Below, piece by piece: positions 1 to 12,807 of a stretch of 64,000 nt of DNA. Below the pieces are notes generated by a model. The model saw only the letters and a program-made list of their open reading frames with translations, did no database searches and was not told where the DNA came from. The position numbers and the translations under genes are program-made. Numbering within the stretch: position 1 is the stretch's first letter; each line of letters opens with the position of its first letter. The stretch is from Pterois miles (Eukaryota > Chordata > Actinopteri > Perciformes > Scorpaenidae): positions 1,737,001 through 1,801,000 of the forward strand of contig CAMQGK010000048.1 of assembly GCA_947000775.1 (NCBI GenBank). The letters are read 5' to 3'.

Positions 1-3000
1 CCTCTCAGCCAAATGCAAGCATTAAAAACTAAAAGGCCAACTCATGCCTCACATGAGTTATGAAGGCTTGACTTGCCTGCATCTTCATTGACCCCCCAAG
101 TAGATCCAAAGTCATCAACATACACAGTTAAAGAGTTTGGTAGCAGAGAGACAGATGTGAGCCAGGATTTCTGCCAGGCTGCAGGGACTCTTTGTAACTC
201 TGTGGTGCTTTTTGCTGATAGCATTTTTCCTCTAAACTGAGGAGTGTGCTGCACTGCAGGGGTATTAAGTTCCAGTGCCTTTGAGGACATTTATTAATCG
301 TTACAGTATCGCTACTCTTGTTTTTTTTTTTTTTTTTTTATTCATTGTGTCTGCTATTTATTTTTTCTGCCCTAGGAAAACACAGTGTAGATACATTTTA
401 CTCAACAGTGGTTTATTGCCAGGTAAAATCGCTGTAGAAAATGGAGCAAGATTTTGGTATCTGAAGTTTTGGTTTGTAGTCCGTTGTGTAGTATCGGCCA
501 ATCACATTTGAGCGGACTTTAGTTGCATGCAGGTAAACGGTCCATGTGGGCCCAGCTCTGGGTCCAGAGCAAAAGAAGGGCAACGCATTGGCCGAAATGG
601 TCTGGGAACTCAACAACTATCACCTGAGAACAATTCCTTTTTTATTAGTTCAGAAATAGTTTAACTGGCTGCTACTTGTGAAACAATCCAGTCGTCGATG
701 TTGTCTCCCAACTCTAAATCCATCCTCACATTTCAAGTTGCTATTCAGACTATAAACACTGACCAGTGCTCAGAAGAGGAAGTCTATCTGTTGGCTGCAC
801 CAGAACCCCAGAAATAATGGCTGTTGCCCTCAGAGGCTAAAATGTCATCAGACAGATAGCTGAAAGGTTCTGAGACCGAATGTCAGATCAGTGACTTGTG
901 ACTTGTGCGTTACCCAGACTGTAGACTCGCAGAGCCAGGCATTTGTCAGTCACTCTCTGGTCTTGATGCAGCCAGTTTAGATTTTGGATTTGGATTGTAG
1001 CTGTTGAAGCTTTCAGTCCAGTTTTTTTGTAGTTTTAAATGAAATCATTACGTAACATTGTCTATTTAACATTTGCTGTACTTTATAGAAAGCATACTAC
1101 TGAACAAAGTTTTTTTCAGCTACATCTGAAATCTGAGTCTGAGTATACTGGTGGGATGATGGATATTTTTTAAGCAGTGTGGCTTTACATGTACTGACCT
1201 GTCACCATATACATCGGTCCAACACGTAAATCCAGAATCAAATATTTTGGCAACCATTGGAGCCTGAGGAACACTCTGTTTCCAGTTCTTGAACTGAGCA
1301 AAACTCGACTTATCTCAGTTGCAATTATCCCATAATGTTGAACTTCTGTCTTAAGGTGGAAGGTTTTGCAGCCACAGGCACCTCGGGCAGCAGTACTTAG
1401 TCAGTTGAGTCTCCTGGTAGTTTAGTAATTGTCATGTTCAGTACAGCCTACATTTCCCTTTTTTCACAAATACTTTTCTTCGTAATCTTGTCTTTTTGTC
1501 TGTACTATTGCTTTCATGTTAATAGCTGTCCACTCAGCATTTCACCACAGTGTTCAACAGTCAGACTATTTGGATCTACTTCTTTCACATTGTTTGAAAC
1601 TTAACAATACCATTTAATGGCAATTGTTTTAGGTAATATAATATCATGCCCTGTCCCACTAAAGCTCCATTTGGTTTGATATTTCTTTGGACTGGTCCAG
1701 TGATATTTTACAAGATTGTCTGTCAACGTGAGTTTCACAATCATTGATGTCATTGTCTGAATGTCCTCATCACTGTCGTTTGCCCCAGTCTTTGTGATGT
1801 CTGACCATGCAGCACCTAAAGGCACAGCAAATGTCCATGCAGTGCTATTCATTTTTAAGTCTGCGTAATGTGAATATTAGTATTAAAGTGAAACAAGTAG
1901 TTCAACAGTTTGAAGGCCAGCTTTATAGAGTGCTGCAGGGTTGATGTATTTTTGTAAGCCAACCAGGAAGTTAGCATCAAACTGTTTCCCTCGACAAAAG
2001 CCAATGGGATACTTGTATGTTTTTTTTGTGTGAATGCAATCGCCAGAAGTAAAATTCTATCGTCAGGCCACAAACTAGCTACACCACAAGTATACATGAG
2101 GTTGTAAAGGCAGACGAGAAGGTGTGATGTGTTAAGTAGTCTGATTTAGCCACTTGTTAGCAACCGCTTTTTTTAAGACACTTAAAAGCTTCAGAATTCA
2201 CAAGTGGGATATTTACTGACATATTTTATACTGTGGAATAAAATCTTAAAATCTCTTAAGCTTGGGTTAACTACTGACCTTATGTTAAGCATCTATCCAA
2301 AAACCCATTCATTGACTTTGAGACGAGGGAACAGGAAGTGCGGAGATGATAAATAATGTTCAGGCTTTAGGACTCATTCCTGCATCATTCTACACTGATC
2401 ATTTTTAAGTGTCCCCTAAGGAATCTGGATTTTTCCATTCATCTGAAAGCCTCTATTTTCAGAAAGTCTGTCATTATAGAATTTTCATTATCCTAATGCC
2501 ATAATTTGTATGTAGAAAAATAAGCCAACCCCTGTGAAAATTGGTCAATTTTAAACAATAAGTGCAGTGTTGTAATTGTCAGAACCATTGTGGTTCTACC
2601 ACTAGGGGGCATCAAAATCGGAAACGTTCAATTCCTACTAAAATTCTGTATTTAGTTGTAGAGGCAAACAGCCCGGGTTTTGCTTGTTTGCTTAACTAAT
2701 AATTTACTATTGGGACTATAGTTGCTATATACAGATGTGTAGATGCTCAAAATGACAGGCTAAGACTTTGAATCTCAGTAGTAGGCTGCATGGATTACAG
2801 CTGAATGATCACGTTAAAGAATGAATGATCATTCACATGTTATTTCAGGGAATTTCTTGGGAAAATGGATATTGATGGAATTTGTTAGTTACTTTCAAGC
2901 ATGTTCACTTTACAAAACCTGGCCATGTATAATGCAATAATACAGGGTGGACCAGTGCCACCTGCATTATGGCAAATATTGTTCCTGTATGACCTCTCTG

Positions 3001-3069
3001 TGACTTATTTATTTTGGTTTGTTAAGATTCATTGTGTTTGACAATGATGATTTGTTGTGTTTTTGTCAG
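1..3069 (+). other. plch2: Intron of plch2 upstream of the penultimate exon (partial)
   Basis: No reading frame here resembles the C2-domain exon that should precede the exon at 3070, so this stretch is read as intron running in from the left edge. The sequence is AT-rich with a poly-T run near 319-340. Short open frames on both strands look random, with no splice sites and no recognisable motif. The only ordered signal I pick out is a CTCF-like core at 2599-2610. Confidence 0.55.
2599..2610 (+). promoter_or_regulatory. CTCF-like motif core in plch2 intron
   Basis: The 12-mer ccactagggggc matches the vertebrate CTCF core (CCASYAGRKGGC) at every position. It lies in a non-coding, otherwise AT-rich stretch. 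A 12-bp match will occur by chance at some rate in a 64-kb window, so occupancy is not established. Confidence 0.35.
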
Positions 3070-4321
3070 GCCAGAGCTGCCAGCGGCATAAAAGGGCTGT
3101 TTCACAGAAACCCAAAGCAGGCTTCCCTGGACAGCCATGCTGCTGTGCAGCACAGCCGTAAGCACCCGTTCGGTGCCCACCTCCTGCGCCGCACTGCCAG
3201 TGCACCCACCAAAGGCCAGCCCAAAGTCAAGAAGGGCTTCCCAGAGATTGCCATCGACACCAAAGACTACAGCTCAGAGGGCGCTAGTGAAGAACGAGAG
3301 TCGGAGGATAGGGACAAGGCCTCTGCTGCCACCTCTCACCAGCCCACACCACCACAAAACCGCAACAGGGAATCGCTGGCATCCCACCAAGCCAAGGGCC
3401 CCTGGGACTGTCCTGACACCAATGGGGCTTTTCACCCTGATGAGGGTAAAGGTAAGAGCACGCTTTTTGCTCAGCAAACACCCATGAGCGAGCCTCTGAA
3501 GCGGGCTGGTCGACTTCGCTTTCATGACCCGCTGGACACGAAACCAGGGGTGTTCGCCCGCGTCGCGCTTAATAGCTCAGGCAGGGTGGGGATGTCCTCC
3601 AACTGTATCACATGTGTGATTGGCTCCAAGGAGAGTCCAGAGGCTGAAAGAAAGGGTCAGTTGAAGGAAAGGCAGGGATGCAAGTCCAAAACGGCAGACG
3701 GTGAGAGACAGGAGAGAAGTAACCTCACCTCCTCGACCAAGAGACAAGTTCAGCCAGAACCTGCCGCCAAGCCCCAGCCCCTTGCTGCCCACACAGAGTC
3801 ACAGCCGTCTTCTTCCCTCCCCAAGTGCACAGAGGCCCAGTTTCAGTACTCCCCCAGTACTCTCCTCCAGCCTATCCCCTTCCCTAGATCCAAAGCTAGG
3901 CAAACTCTGGGCACCCAGCACATCCGACATAAGCCTGACGCATCACAGAAGAGCGCCCGATCCTGCAGCGTTCCCCGAAGATGCTCCCCCAACACTGTAA
4001 CGCCGGTGCACAGCCTCACACCAGACTGCAGGACCAACCTCCGTTGGCAGCAGGCAACACCCCACAACTATGGCACTGTTTGCGCCTCAACGCTTGCCCC
4101 GTTCACGAACAGTACTGCAAATGAAAGTCTCTCGCTCAGTGATAGCAGCAGCTGTGACAGCTTTGGCAGTTTGAGCAGCTTGGAGTCGCCTCCTATGCTG
4201 CCTCCACGTTCTGTCCTTGACAGCCGCAAGAGGGCTGTAGGCACACTGCAGCGCGAGATGAACGCCCTGTTTGCCCAGAAAATGGAAGAGTTGCGCCATA
4301 AGTCCCCCATGTTCTTCGCTG
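3070..4321 (+). CDS. plch2: Phospholipase C eta-2, penultimate coding exon (C-terminal tail, part 1)
   Basis: This exon encodes about 417 residues of the Ser/Pro/Lys-rich region that follows the C2 domain of phospholipase C eta-2, a Ca-sensitive enzyme cleaving PIP2 to IP3 and diacylglycerol at membranes. It starts after the acceptor ttttgtcag and ends at the donor g|gtaagat, leaving one base that completes a GAT codon with the exon at 8040. Recognition rests on the run ASGIKGLFHRNPKQASLDSH directly after the C2 end, then LLRRTASAPTK and KKGFPEIAIDT. These match the order I recall for vertebrate PLCH2 tails. Further on come a serine-rich SLSLSDSSSCDSFGSLSSLE segment and a basic coiled stretch (LQREMNALFAQKMEELRHK). 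The codon use is GC-rich compared with the flanks. The catalytic X/Y, EF-hand and C2 exons lie outside the window. Whether this is the a or b teleost copy cannot be told. Confidence 0.85.
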
Positions 4322-7300
4322 GTAAGATGTATGTGAGGCAGCATTAGCAATAACCCCGTAGCTGCTGTGTAGTAGCTGTAGAGAGCCTTTATGTCCTGTA
4401 GACTGTAGACTTCCAGTTAGCCTCCATACATGCCAAGACCGTCAATGTTTGGTAGTATTAAGACCGAGTCTGAGTCATCCCTCGGCTGTGTCATCCCATG
4501 TGTCCCTGATAGTTTGAGGACAAATCTAAACTCCCAGCTATTTCTTGAGTTCAATTCTAGCATCTGTACCTTTAACCTAAGCCTCATTGATGATTCAATT
4601 CAATTGTTTTTCTCTGTGCCTTAAAATCCCGTATCTGATACTATCCCCATGCTTAACAGATGACAGAAATGGTAAGTTTTTAAATTAAAATGAGTAGAAG
4701 TAGTTTCAAGGTAACCCACTTATTTAGATGCATATAAGCCACATAATTAGAGAAAACTCAAAGCACATATGACATGTTCCCCCCAGCAGGCGATTGCTAC
4801 AAGCAGTTTGGTATAGGCTTGTAATTCAGTTCAACCTGTGAACTGAATAATAACACATAATAATATTTTCTAACCAAAGCTTCACAGGGGTCACAAGGTC
4901 TTCTTGATTTTAAGGGGTGTAAGACAACCTGGTAACACTTCATTTTACAGGTCTATAAATTTCATGGTAATTAGGTGGTATTTAGCTTAGTAAGATATTT
5001 GATTATAAACATTATTTAATAATTATACTCCGACAGGCGTATAGCGGCTCAGCGGCTGTGCGCTGCTCTTCATCAGAGCTGGAAGACACTTCAGATCAGG
5101 TACAAATCTCACCATATTTATCAACAGACATGGAAATAAAGCATTTAACTTTGTATTATTTTCCTGGAAATGTATTAAATAAGTTACCGGCTTTTGGGAA
5201 ATAGCAGAATCTATTTATTAAATAATATTTATAATCAAGTAATTTTCAAAAGAAATGAGGTGAATATTGGGGTAATTTGGCAGTAATAATAAGAAATTTC
5301 AAATAGTCATGCTAATTATCACCTAATTATCATGAAATTTGCACACCTGTAGAATATTACCGACCTTTTTTTAAGTTATACATGACCTGTGTCACAGCAT
5401 TTCATTCATTTCTGTGAAGAAAACTCAATTAAATTGTTATTTTTAAAAGTTTTAAAGTTAAGATATCCAAGGCCTGAACACAAGCTCTTGACTTCCTTCT
5501 CTGCTAAACAGCCTCATCCTGCATTAGAAAAGTACCCAGTTAAAACAACGAGAACTAATAGAAAACCCTGAGTTAGTCAAAAAAGAAGCCTATTAATGTG
5601 CCTTTCACATAGAACACAGTTTTTTCTGGCCACTGGGTTCAGCGCACATCACAACGCCGTGTACACCCCCAGCTGTGGCGCTTTTACTTTGGTCGGCACA
5701 GCGAAAAGCAGTTGTTGTACCGCCTAAGCTATTTGAAATAATGGGATTCAGACCGCAGTGGTGCCGTATGAATGATGATAAAAATACATTATAAAGGGAA
5801 TTTTATTAAAAGTTCATAAAAAATAACAGGAAAACTTATCTCTGATGCAATTTTCACAGGAAATAATCTGCTCAAAATTCATCCAAATTGCTCATTTTAC
5901 ACAAACTTCCTCCTGTTAATTATAATTGGGTTAATTCTACAGGTTATTGTTCTATACTGTTATTGTTACGCATTGAATATAATATGAAATATCCATAAAA
6001 TATGTCACTTAGGGGTTGCCTGTTTACTCAATGATAGGAAATAAGTTCCATAAGAAGAAACTTTCATAGTACTGAAAATGGATTCAAGTGTTTTAATATT
6101 ATCAATATTATAGATATCTAATCGCCCATCATAAGCTGTAACCTCTAACATGCTAAAATAAAGTGAGTCCTTATGTGTAGTAGTTTACATTTTATTCAAG
6201 TCTTGAAATGGACAGTATTTAAAAAACATGACCTACAACAACTGGCCACAGGCCACTGACATCTGTGCTGCGTGAACTCCCTCTCCCGGCTTCACATAGC
6301 ATCTTTCAGGGGAGTCCAGTTTCTGCTGAACACCAGCTGCTCTGCCCAACTCAATCCCTTCAGCCTCTCATGTGTTGGCCATCAGTGTTTTCCTGTCAGA
6401 ATGATGTCAATTTGGAGATCAATTTCCGATAACTTCTCTTGTTTGGATACTTTCTCTGTCCCGTTAGCTGTTTCCTTGCCACAGTTCTCCCTCTTCTTTC
6501 CAGTTTTGCTAAACTCCTTCTTCCTCTCTGTCCTTTTTGCACGCTCTCTCTGTTACTAGTGCAGAATTGAGGGGATGACCAGAGCCAGGTAAACCACTGA
6601 ATGAATGCATGCATCCTTTATATACATCCTCTGCACCTTCACCTTCACTTCGCCCATCAGTCTCTCTGCCTCACCAGCCTGCTTCGCTCATGACCCACAT
6701 GTCACACCTTTGGGAGTTGGCTGACATTTGAAATCCATATTCTTCTCCACTGTCATATATTCTTGAAATTGCACTAATTCAAACTGACATCAGTGGAAGT
6801 AATGAGAACACCATGCCAGCTTTGTCTGTTCACATCTTTGAGTAGGGGTGCAGATCCAGACAGGAAAACACAATTTATATTACGCACAGAATCATTTTTT
6901 ACTGTGTTTTGGCCTGTACAATGTTTTGCGTCTGAGGGTAATTGTGGATTATTAGAATTTAAGTCTTATTTTCATGATAACACCATTGTACCACTATACC
7001 ACTGTACACATCGCTAAAAAGAAATGAAGGTGAATTGTAAATTCCTCAAAATGGTCTGCTGTAAACATCCATCACAGTTTACAGACCCACTTCCTCATGA
7101 TCAGAGTTGTTATTTTAGCTTTAATTATTCAGGAAGTTTCATTAAGATCAAGATCCCTTTAACGAGAGACCTGAGAACAAATAGCAGAGAACACTGTAAC
7201 AAGACCATGCAGTCACACAAAGCTACAAAAATATGCTTTAAATAATAATAAATTGGAAATATTCAGTGTTTCAGTGAGAATGATCTCAACCTAAGGAACA

Positions 7301-8039
7301 TATGAGCTTTATCAAATCTCACAGCCTTCACCAGCGCATGGAGTCAAACAGACAACTGAGCCATATAGAGGTCAACTGAGCCAACCCTGCCAGTAATTGG
7401 ACTTTGAATTAAGGTTATTTTGTCAAGTTTTGGACAGTGGAAGTGGCTTCATCGATATAACGCCAAATTCTCGATGTATAACTGGTTCTTCTATGTCAAA
7501 GCTGTACCTTCACATCTACTCTGATAAGTGGAGATCCACCATTCACTTCACCAAACCACTCCACTTGTGTGTGACCATCTTTTTCCTCATGAACAAATAC
7601 TATCCTGTTAACTCCACAGTGTTTTTTTAACTCATAAAATTATCCAAAAGCTCAGTCTTCATATTCTGAGTCATAATCCATCATCAAGTCTTGTTTAATG
7701 TGTAGTAAAATACATTTTGTGTGTGCGATATTTCAAACCCACATCCTGACAAAAAGTGAAAAATTACACTGTCAACACTTCATAGTACAGCACAGTTTCA
7801 TAGTAACAGGACCTTCTCTGCCTTCACATTACATTTCAGTGCATTCATTGTAAGTAGCAGCAGCCTTTCACTTCTAGCAGATATCTGCTTAATAAGATCA
7901 GCATGCGAACTGATACGGAACCAGTGGATTGGATCAATGTGTCCCTAGTTTTCAAGCACACTTATCACTTTTATAGCTTAAAGGCTTTTAGTGACCATGA
8001 AGAGAACTGATCACAGATTTGTTGCTTGTCTTTCTACAG
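4322..8039 (+). other. plch2: plch2 intron between the two tail exons
   Basis: The intron is bounded by gtaagat and tttctacag. It is AT-rich and holds one inverted-repeat element at 4931-5361 and scattered short open frames without coding character. A pyrimidine-rich block near 6230-6620 (open on the + strand for 95 codons) has no recognisable protein content. Nothing else stands out. Confidence 0.7.
4931..5361. mobile_element. MITE-like element with imperfect terminal inverted repeats in plch2 intron
   Basis: The left end ggtaacacttcattttacag, continuing into aaatttcatggtaattaggt, is repeated in inverse at the right end, which reads acctaattatcatgaaattt then acacctgtagaatattacc. The 430-bp interior is AT-rich apart from a GC-rich 63-bp island at 5040-5102. 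The ggtaacactt start is common to a widespread fish DNA-element group, but I cannot assign the superfamily. No transposase is present, so the copy is non-autonomous. Confidence 0.6.
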
Positions 8040-9706
8040 ATTGTTCCACAGTGCAGAGACCAGCTCCTTTTACTCTTAACTCTGACGACATCAGAAACAC
8101 TCGTGTCATTCGTTCTGTCTCCACTCCAGAAGACAGCCTGCCTTCACATCACTCCTCATCTACACCACTGCACTCACCAGCCATAGCAATAAATGCAGGC
8201 TCTCCACTGACCGGTCCTACAAATGTCATGGTACACAGTCCTAATAAGGTGAGCGGAGACCCTAAGAAACCTCCTGCCCCTTCCAGAACCATGTCACTCC
8301 CTCCGACAAACCCTGCTGAGAAAACAGGACCATCACAGTGTAGTCAAGACATCCAGACCAACAGAAGCACTCATTCATTCATGGACTACTCACCAAACCA
8401 GACGGAAAACCAAGAAACTCTGGCAGAAAAGATAAATGATACAGCAGAGTTAAAGTCTGCCTGCAAAGTGGAGCCTACTGCTGCAGCGGTGTCCACTGGA
8501 ACCCCTGCAGTCCCTGCAGCTGAGACAGCCCAGGCCAGGAGAGCACTCTTTAGCAATCTGCCATCACACGCACCAGTAAGAAGAACAAAAAGCGAGGGCC
8601 ATGTTCGGGTGGCTGTAGCCTCAGCTGGGCAGGCCCAGTCAGCAGTACCAGAGGTCTGCACGGATGCTACCATAAATGACCGCCTTTGGAGCAAGCTGGA
8701 GCCAGGAAACCACAGAGACAGCATGTCCTCCTCCTCTAGCATCTCTTCCAGTGACACTGTCATTGACCTGTCCCTGCCTAACCTGGCCAGGAAGAGCCTC
8801 ACCAGCCTGCCCACAGCCAGCAGCACCTGCGATCCTCACTGGGCAAACTGCCGTCACTCAGCATTTGTCTCCTACGATGCCCTGCGAGTCAGCAAGAGCA
8901 AGTCAAACCCCAATCTTCAGCAAAGTGAGTGCGCCAAAGATGAGCTTAAACCCCGTCCCCTGCAGCCTCCCCAGGAGGCTTCTGTGGACTCGCCCAGCAG
9001 ACTGACCCAAAGGAGGCACACCTGGAGCCGGCTCTACATGGAGGGGCTCAAGCAGTCATCAGCCAGTAGGCCATCCTCTGCAGCTACAACCCCAGCAGCT
9101 ACAGCGTCCATGTCCAAAAGCCTCGGGGACCTGACCTCTGATGACATTTCCTGTAACTTTGACAGTAAGTACCACAGCATCAGCCGAAGCTTCATTGTTA
9201 GGCCAACCAGGGACCAGTTCCGCAAGAGCAGCCTGCAAAAGTCCCGGCCACCAAATGACCTCACAGAGCAACTACGGAAGCTGACTGATGTGGAGCCCCT
9301 GACTGCTCGCGACTTCGCCCCAGAAAACAGGCCTAGAGAGTCACAAGAGGAGTTTGTGGATGAGACCCTGGTGCGAAGGACCTCCTCGAGGAGCCAAAGC
9401 AGGGTGCGCTACATTGCAAACAGGGCCAAAAAGGCCCAAGAAAGGCAGAAGCTTCAGGGCCTGGTCCAGGGCAGAAGTGCAAGCTTTAGCCTTACTGGTA
9501 GCATTGGCAGTGGAAGTAGTGCTAGCCCCATTGAGGAGCGGGGGAACCCCGAAGGCGCATGTTGTGTGGCCCAGAGTCCCTGCTCCAGCCTGGACCTGCT
9601 GAGTCAGCTCATCCCCCTAGGAACCCCCTCCCCTAGACAGTCCCAGTCCTCCCAGTCCTCTCCAGACCCTGAAAACAGTGAAGTCTTTTTCATGCTCAAA
9701 CTCTAA
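8040..9706 (+). CDS. plch2: Phospholipase C eta-2, terminal coding exon (C-terminal tail, part 2)
   Basis: The exon begins after the acceptor tttctacag. Its first two bases join the G from the previous exon to give Asp, and it runs 555 codons to a TAA. The order of motifs is that of the vertebrate PLCH2 tail as I remember it: RRTKSEGHVR, the serine block MSSSSSISSSDTVIDLSLP, KSKSNPNLQ, SKSLGDLTSDD, LTEQLRKLTDVEPLTARDF, RRTSSRSQSRVRYIANRAKK followed by AQERQKLQGL, and a EERGNPEGAC box. The protein ends in FFMLKL, whose final L-K-L fits a class II PDZ ligand. The tail is low in hydrophobic segments and rich in Ser, Pro and Arg, so probably disordered, with many possible basophilic kinase sites (RRxS/T). 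No stop or frameshift interrupts it, so this is a functional gene end. Antisense open frames across the exon are shadows. Confidence 0.88.
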
Positions 9707-10885
9707 GAGCCGGCTGACTTAAAAAAACTGAGCATGTGAGACATTGCTAGAAATATGTTTGGAATACAGTCCAGTTTTTCTCATTTTTTTTTTTTTAAGG
9801 TGCATATCTTGCAGAATATCTCACAGATAATTTTAGAGTCTTACAGAAAACTGCTCTGCTGAATTAGTGATCCATGAACAATCAGTTCTGCATCCTGAGG
9901 TTGTGCAAGATCCATTTTTTAACCTGTGCATTCAGAAAACATTGTCTTGAAGCTGCTGGACAGCAGTTCTTCTAAAAGCAGCTCTGCAATCTGTTTGCAC
10001 CAAATGTTACATAACTGCCAGAATGTATTTAGTGAAAGATACCAGGAGTTTTTTATATAGCTGTTTATGGTGACTGTGATCTACTCTCATGTTTGATTTT
10101 GTGGGGGGGGACTTTACATGAGCATATAGTAGCAATACTGTAGATCACAGCTAGGGGGCAGAATTTTAAATGACCCATTCTGTTTGTCCACTTGAACTAT
10201 AATGGTATACTTTAACTGAGCTGAAAATTAGGTACTTCATGTCAAGGCGTTACTATCAGCCCATCCATCCATTAGCAATATTTAGAAAATGATGGCATGG
10301 TGTCATATTGAAGCTTGTTTGACAATTTGATGCTAAAAGCTGAGGCTTTTTCTCATGTCCTTGCTGAAAAAATGAAATTATTATTACAATGCAGGATAAA
10401 ATGTCTTAATTTTTAGTATTCTTTGTGTAGTGGTTACATTGTAATTTAAACTGCCAATATTTTGCTAGCCTTCCCAGTTCATGGCATGTCATAGCACTGA
10501 GATCATGTACTTTAAAGCAGTGGTAGACGACTCCATACCAAATTTAGCCCTTTTTAGTCAACTGCATGTCCTTTATGCACTGTAATGTTTATCCTAAGGC
10601 TGTGCTTTATTTTACAAAGACTTTTTATATGAAGATTTGTTAATATTTCATTTTTTTTCAGATTGTCTGATGGCAGTCACAAGGGCATATTGTCTGAAAG
10701 CCTGTGTTCTCATTGGTTTGTGGTACTAATACAAGATGAAAATGATCTGTATCAAAGCACGTTTATTTGTCAACCTGCTGTATTGTTTGCACTGCCGTGC
10801 CAGTTGTTTGTGCAAAATTTTAGGAACAATATTTAATTCAAACTAATGTGTAATTCTGAACTGAATAAATCTCAAATTAATATTA
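9707..10885 (+). other. plch2: plch2 3' untranslated region
   Basis: About 1.18 kb between the stop codon and a polyadenylation signal. It is AT-rich, with several T-runs and ATTTA-like pentamers. A second CTCF-like partial core, cagctagggggca, sits near 10148-10160. The end is inferred from the AATAAA at 10864 and a downstream TG-rich stretch. Confidence 0.6.
10864..10869 (+). terminator. plch2: Polyadenylation signal of plch2 (AATAAA)
   Basis: A canonical AATAAA lies 1.16 kb after the plch2 stop and is followed by tgtgtcatggtt, a plausible GU-rich downstream element. It is the first convincing signal after the coding region on this strand. Confidence 0.6.
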
Positions 10886-11580
10886 CTGAATGTGTCATGG
10901 TTCATTTATTTCATTTACACTTAATCTTCCTACAGCTGTCTTAGTTCGGAGACAAAGAAAAGTCATTAACAAACCAGTGAAACTGAGCCTTATTCAAGCT
11001 GACATGTAAAAGCTTTGGCCTTTGTTTTGGCAGGGTCTGCTCACTGCTCTAATTTGGACTCTGCTTGGGTCTGTGTTTACCAGCCATCACCTCTTTCAAA
11101 CTCTCTGGCAAAAATAAAAAAAAAGCAGACCCCCTGCAGGAAGGAAGAATGTTCCAGAACAAAGACTTGAGGCTGCATAAGAGACGACAAGCTCAACCAT
11201 CATTAAAGGAGAAAAAAACATCTTTTCAGTGTCACTTGCCACCCAAGATCAGATTTTTAGACTACAAAACTATTTACTTAGACTTTCTTAGACCCTAGAA
11301 TGTGGAATAAAATCCAGTCGGGTTTTTGTTCTGTTTCCTTTGGAACTGAATTCTTGGCAAAATTGAAACCCATTTGAATGGCAATGTACGCTCTGGGATG
11401 CAAGCTGTTCACTGAAACCTAATATAATGATATACTGATAAGGATGGTAATGGATTCATGCATAGCGTTGGAAGAAGTTAATGACCATGTGTTGGTATCA
11501 GCTTCCTGACAACCCATGTAACCCATCACAGCCTGGTTGCATTCCCACGCAACAAAACTGCAATGTGAATTACATTTCAA

Positions 11581-11894
11581 GGGAAAGAAAGAAAGAAGAA
11601 AGAAAGGAAGATATTCCTTTATTAGTCCCACAGTGGGGAAATTCAGTTTTACACTCTGTTGTTCACACAGTACATATACATGTCAATGGAGAGATGTCAG
11701 AGTGAGGGGGCTGCTCCTGACAAGCACCCAGAGCAGTTGGGGGTTTGGTGCCTTGCTCAGGGGCACCTCGGCAGTGCCCAAGAGGTAAACTGGCACCTCT
11801 CCAGCAACCAGTTGGTCTTGGTCCATGGGGGACTTGAACCGGTGACCTCCGCGTCCTAACCCAAGTCCTTACGGATTGAGCTACTGTCGCCCCC
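11581..11894 (-). mobile_element. tRNA-headed SINE (family A), full-length-looking copy
   Basis: Read on the minus strand, the element starts with gggggcgacagtagctcaat, which carries an A-box-like tagctcaat, and continues to a B-box match ggttcaagtcc (11830-11840). The body follows, then a tail ttccccactgtgggactaat aaagg and a GAAA/GAAG microsatellite at 11581-11608. The ending resembles the 3' tail of L2-type LINEs, as expected for a SINE mobilised by such a partner. A second, more decayed copy lies at 46921-47229, and tail-only fragments at 42107-42172 and 45834-45881. Confidence 0.7.
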
Positions 11895-12807
11895 GAAACA
11901 TATTTTGTCGCAGATTACGTTTGGTTATGACACATCACAAATACTTTTCTAATGATAGTTCGCAGAAGTCCACGCAGGGAGGAGGTCAGGGTGGAGTTGG
12001 GTTAAATAAACACAGGACTTTCATCCAACGTAACAACCATAGTCATTTTCAGCTACACCATGTTTTCTTAGTAGATTTGTTGCATTTTTTTTTCAATTAA
12101 CAAAGTCAACCACATGTTTAAAACTACAACTATAATCCGTGAGAAAATATTTTTCCCTCGAAACATAATTAAAAATGCAGTTTAGTTGTTTGGGAAGGTA
12201 ATGCTGTAGGAGACAGAGTTGCCCATGAAGTCCTTGAAACCTTCTCAGGACAGTGTTTCTCAGGACGCTGGTTTGTCAGTCAAAGGTTTGTCCATTTTCA
12301 AGTCTGTGGTTTTTAAAAAAAGCTGATGGCCACCTCTGGCGAGCTGTCAGACACCGCCAGGCCTCTTCCTCAGCTCTGTGAGGCTTTGTGAAGCGCGACA
12401 TGCTCATTTTAGCACCACAGACTCTGCTCCAGCCAGCACAGAAACACAAAGGACGGCTTCATTAGGATTCCAAGAAAACCACAGAGTCCCTCTTAAAGCC
12501 ATATTTATCTAGACAATTTGGCACGACTTGGCCTCTCAACTCAAACCTCCAAGTCCTGTTCAGCACTCCAGGCCTGAGAGAATGTTTTTGTCTCAAAGAG
12601 TGAGTGCAGCCCCTCCCTTCAAGATGAAGTCACTGCCTGCTTTCAAAAGGGTTTTTGGAAATAAAGCGATTTAGTTTGTGAACTTCTCTTAAAAACAATA
12701 GATTTTTTTTCTAAGAGGAATAAAACGGTCATGTTTTTTTTGTTATTGTTGTTTTTTTTTTACTGAAGATGAATTACTGAAGATTATTTATGAGTTTGGA
12801 AGGAGCC

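Noticed and set aside
3137..4350. Alternative-frame and antisense open frames in the plch2 penultimate exon
   Set aside because: Same reason: low-complexity shadows of the sense tail.
8386..9271. Antisense open frames across the plch2 terminal exon (up to 146 codons)
   Set aside because: Shadows of a GC-rich coding exon; no splice context, and the sense frame carries all recognisable motifs.
11830..11886. Possible tRNA gene on the minus strand
   Set aside because: A and B boxes are those of a SINE head; the cloverleaf is not maintained, and a SINE body and tail follow.
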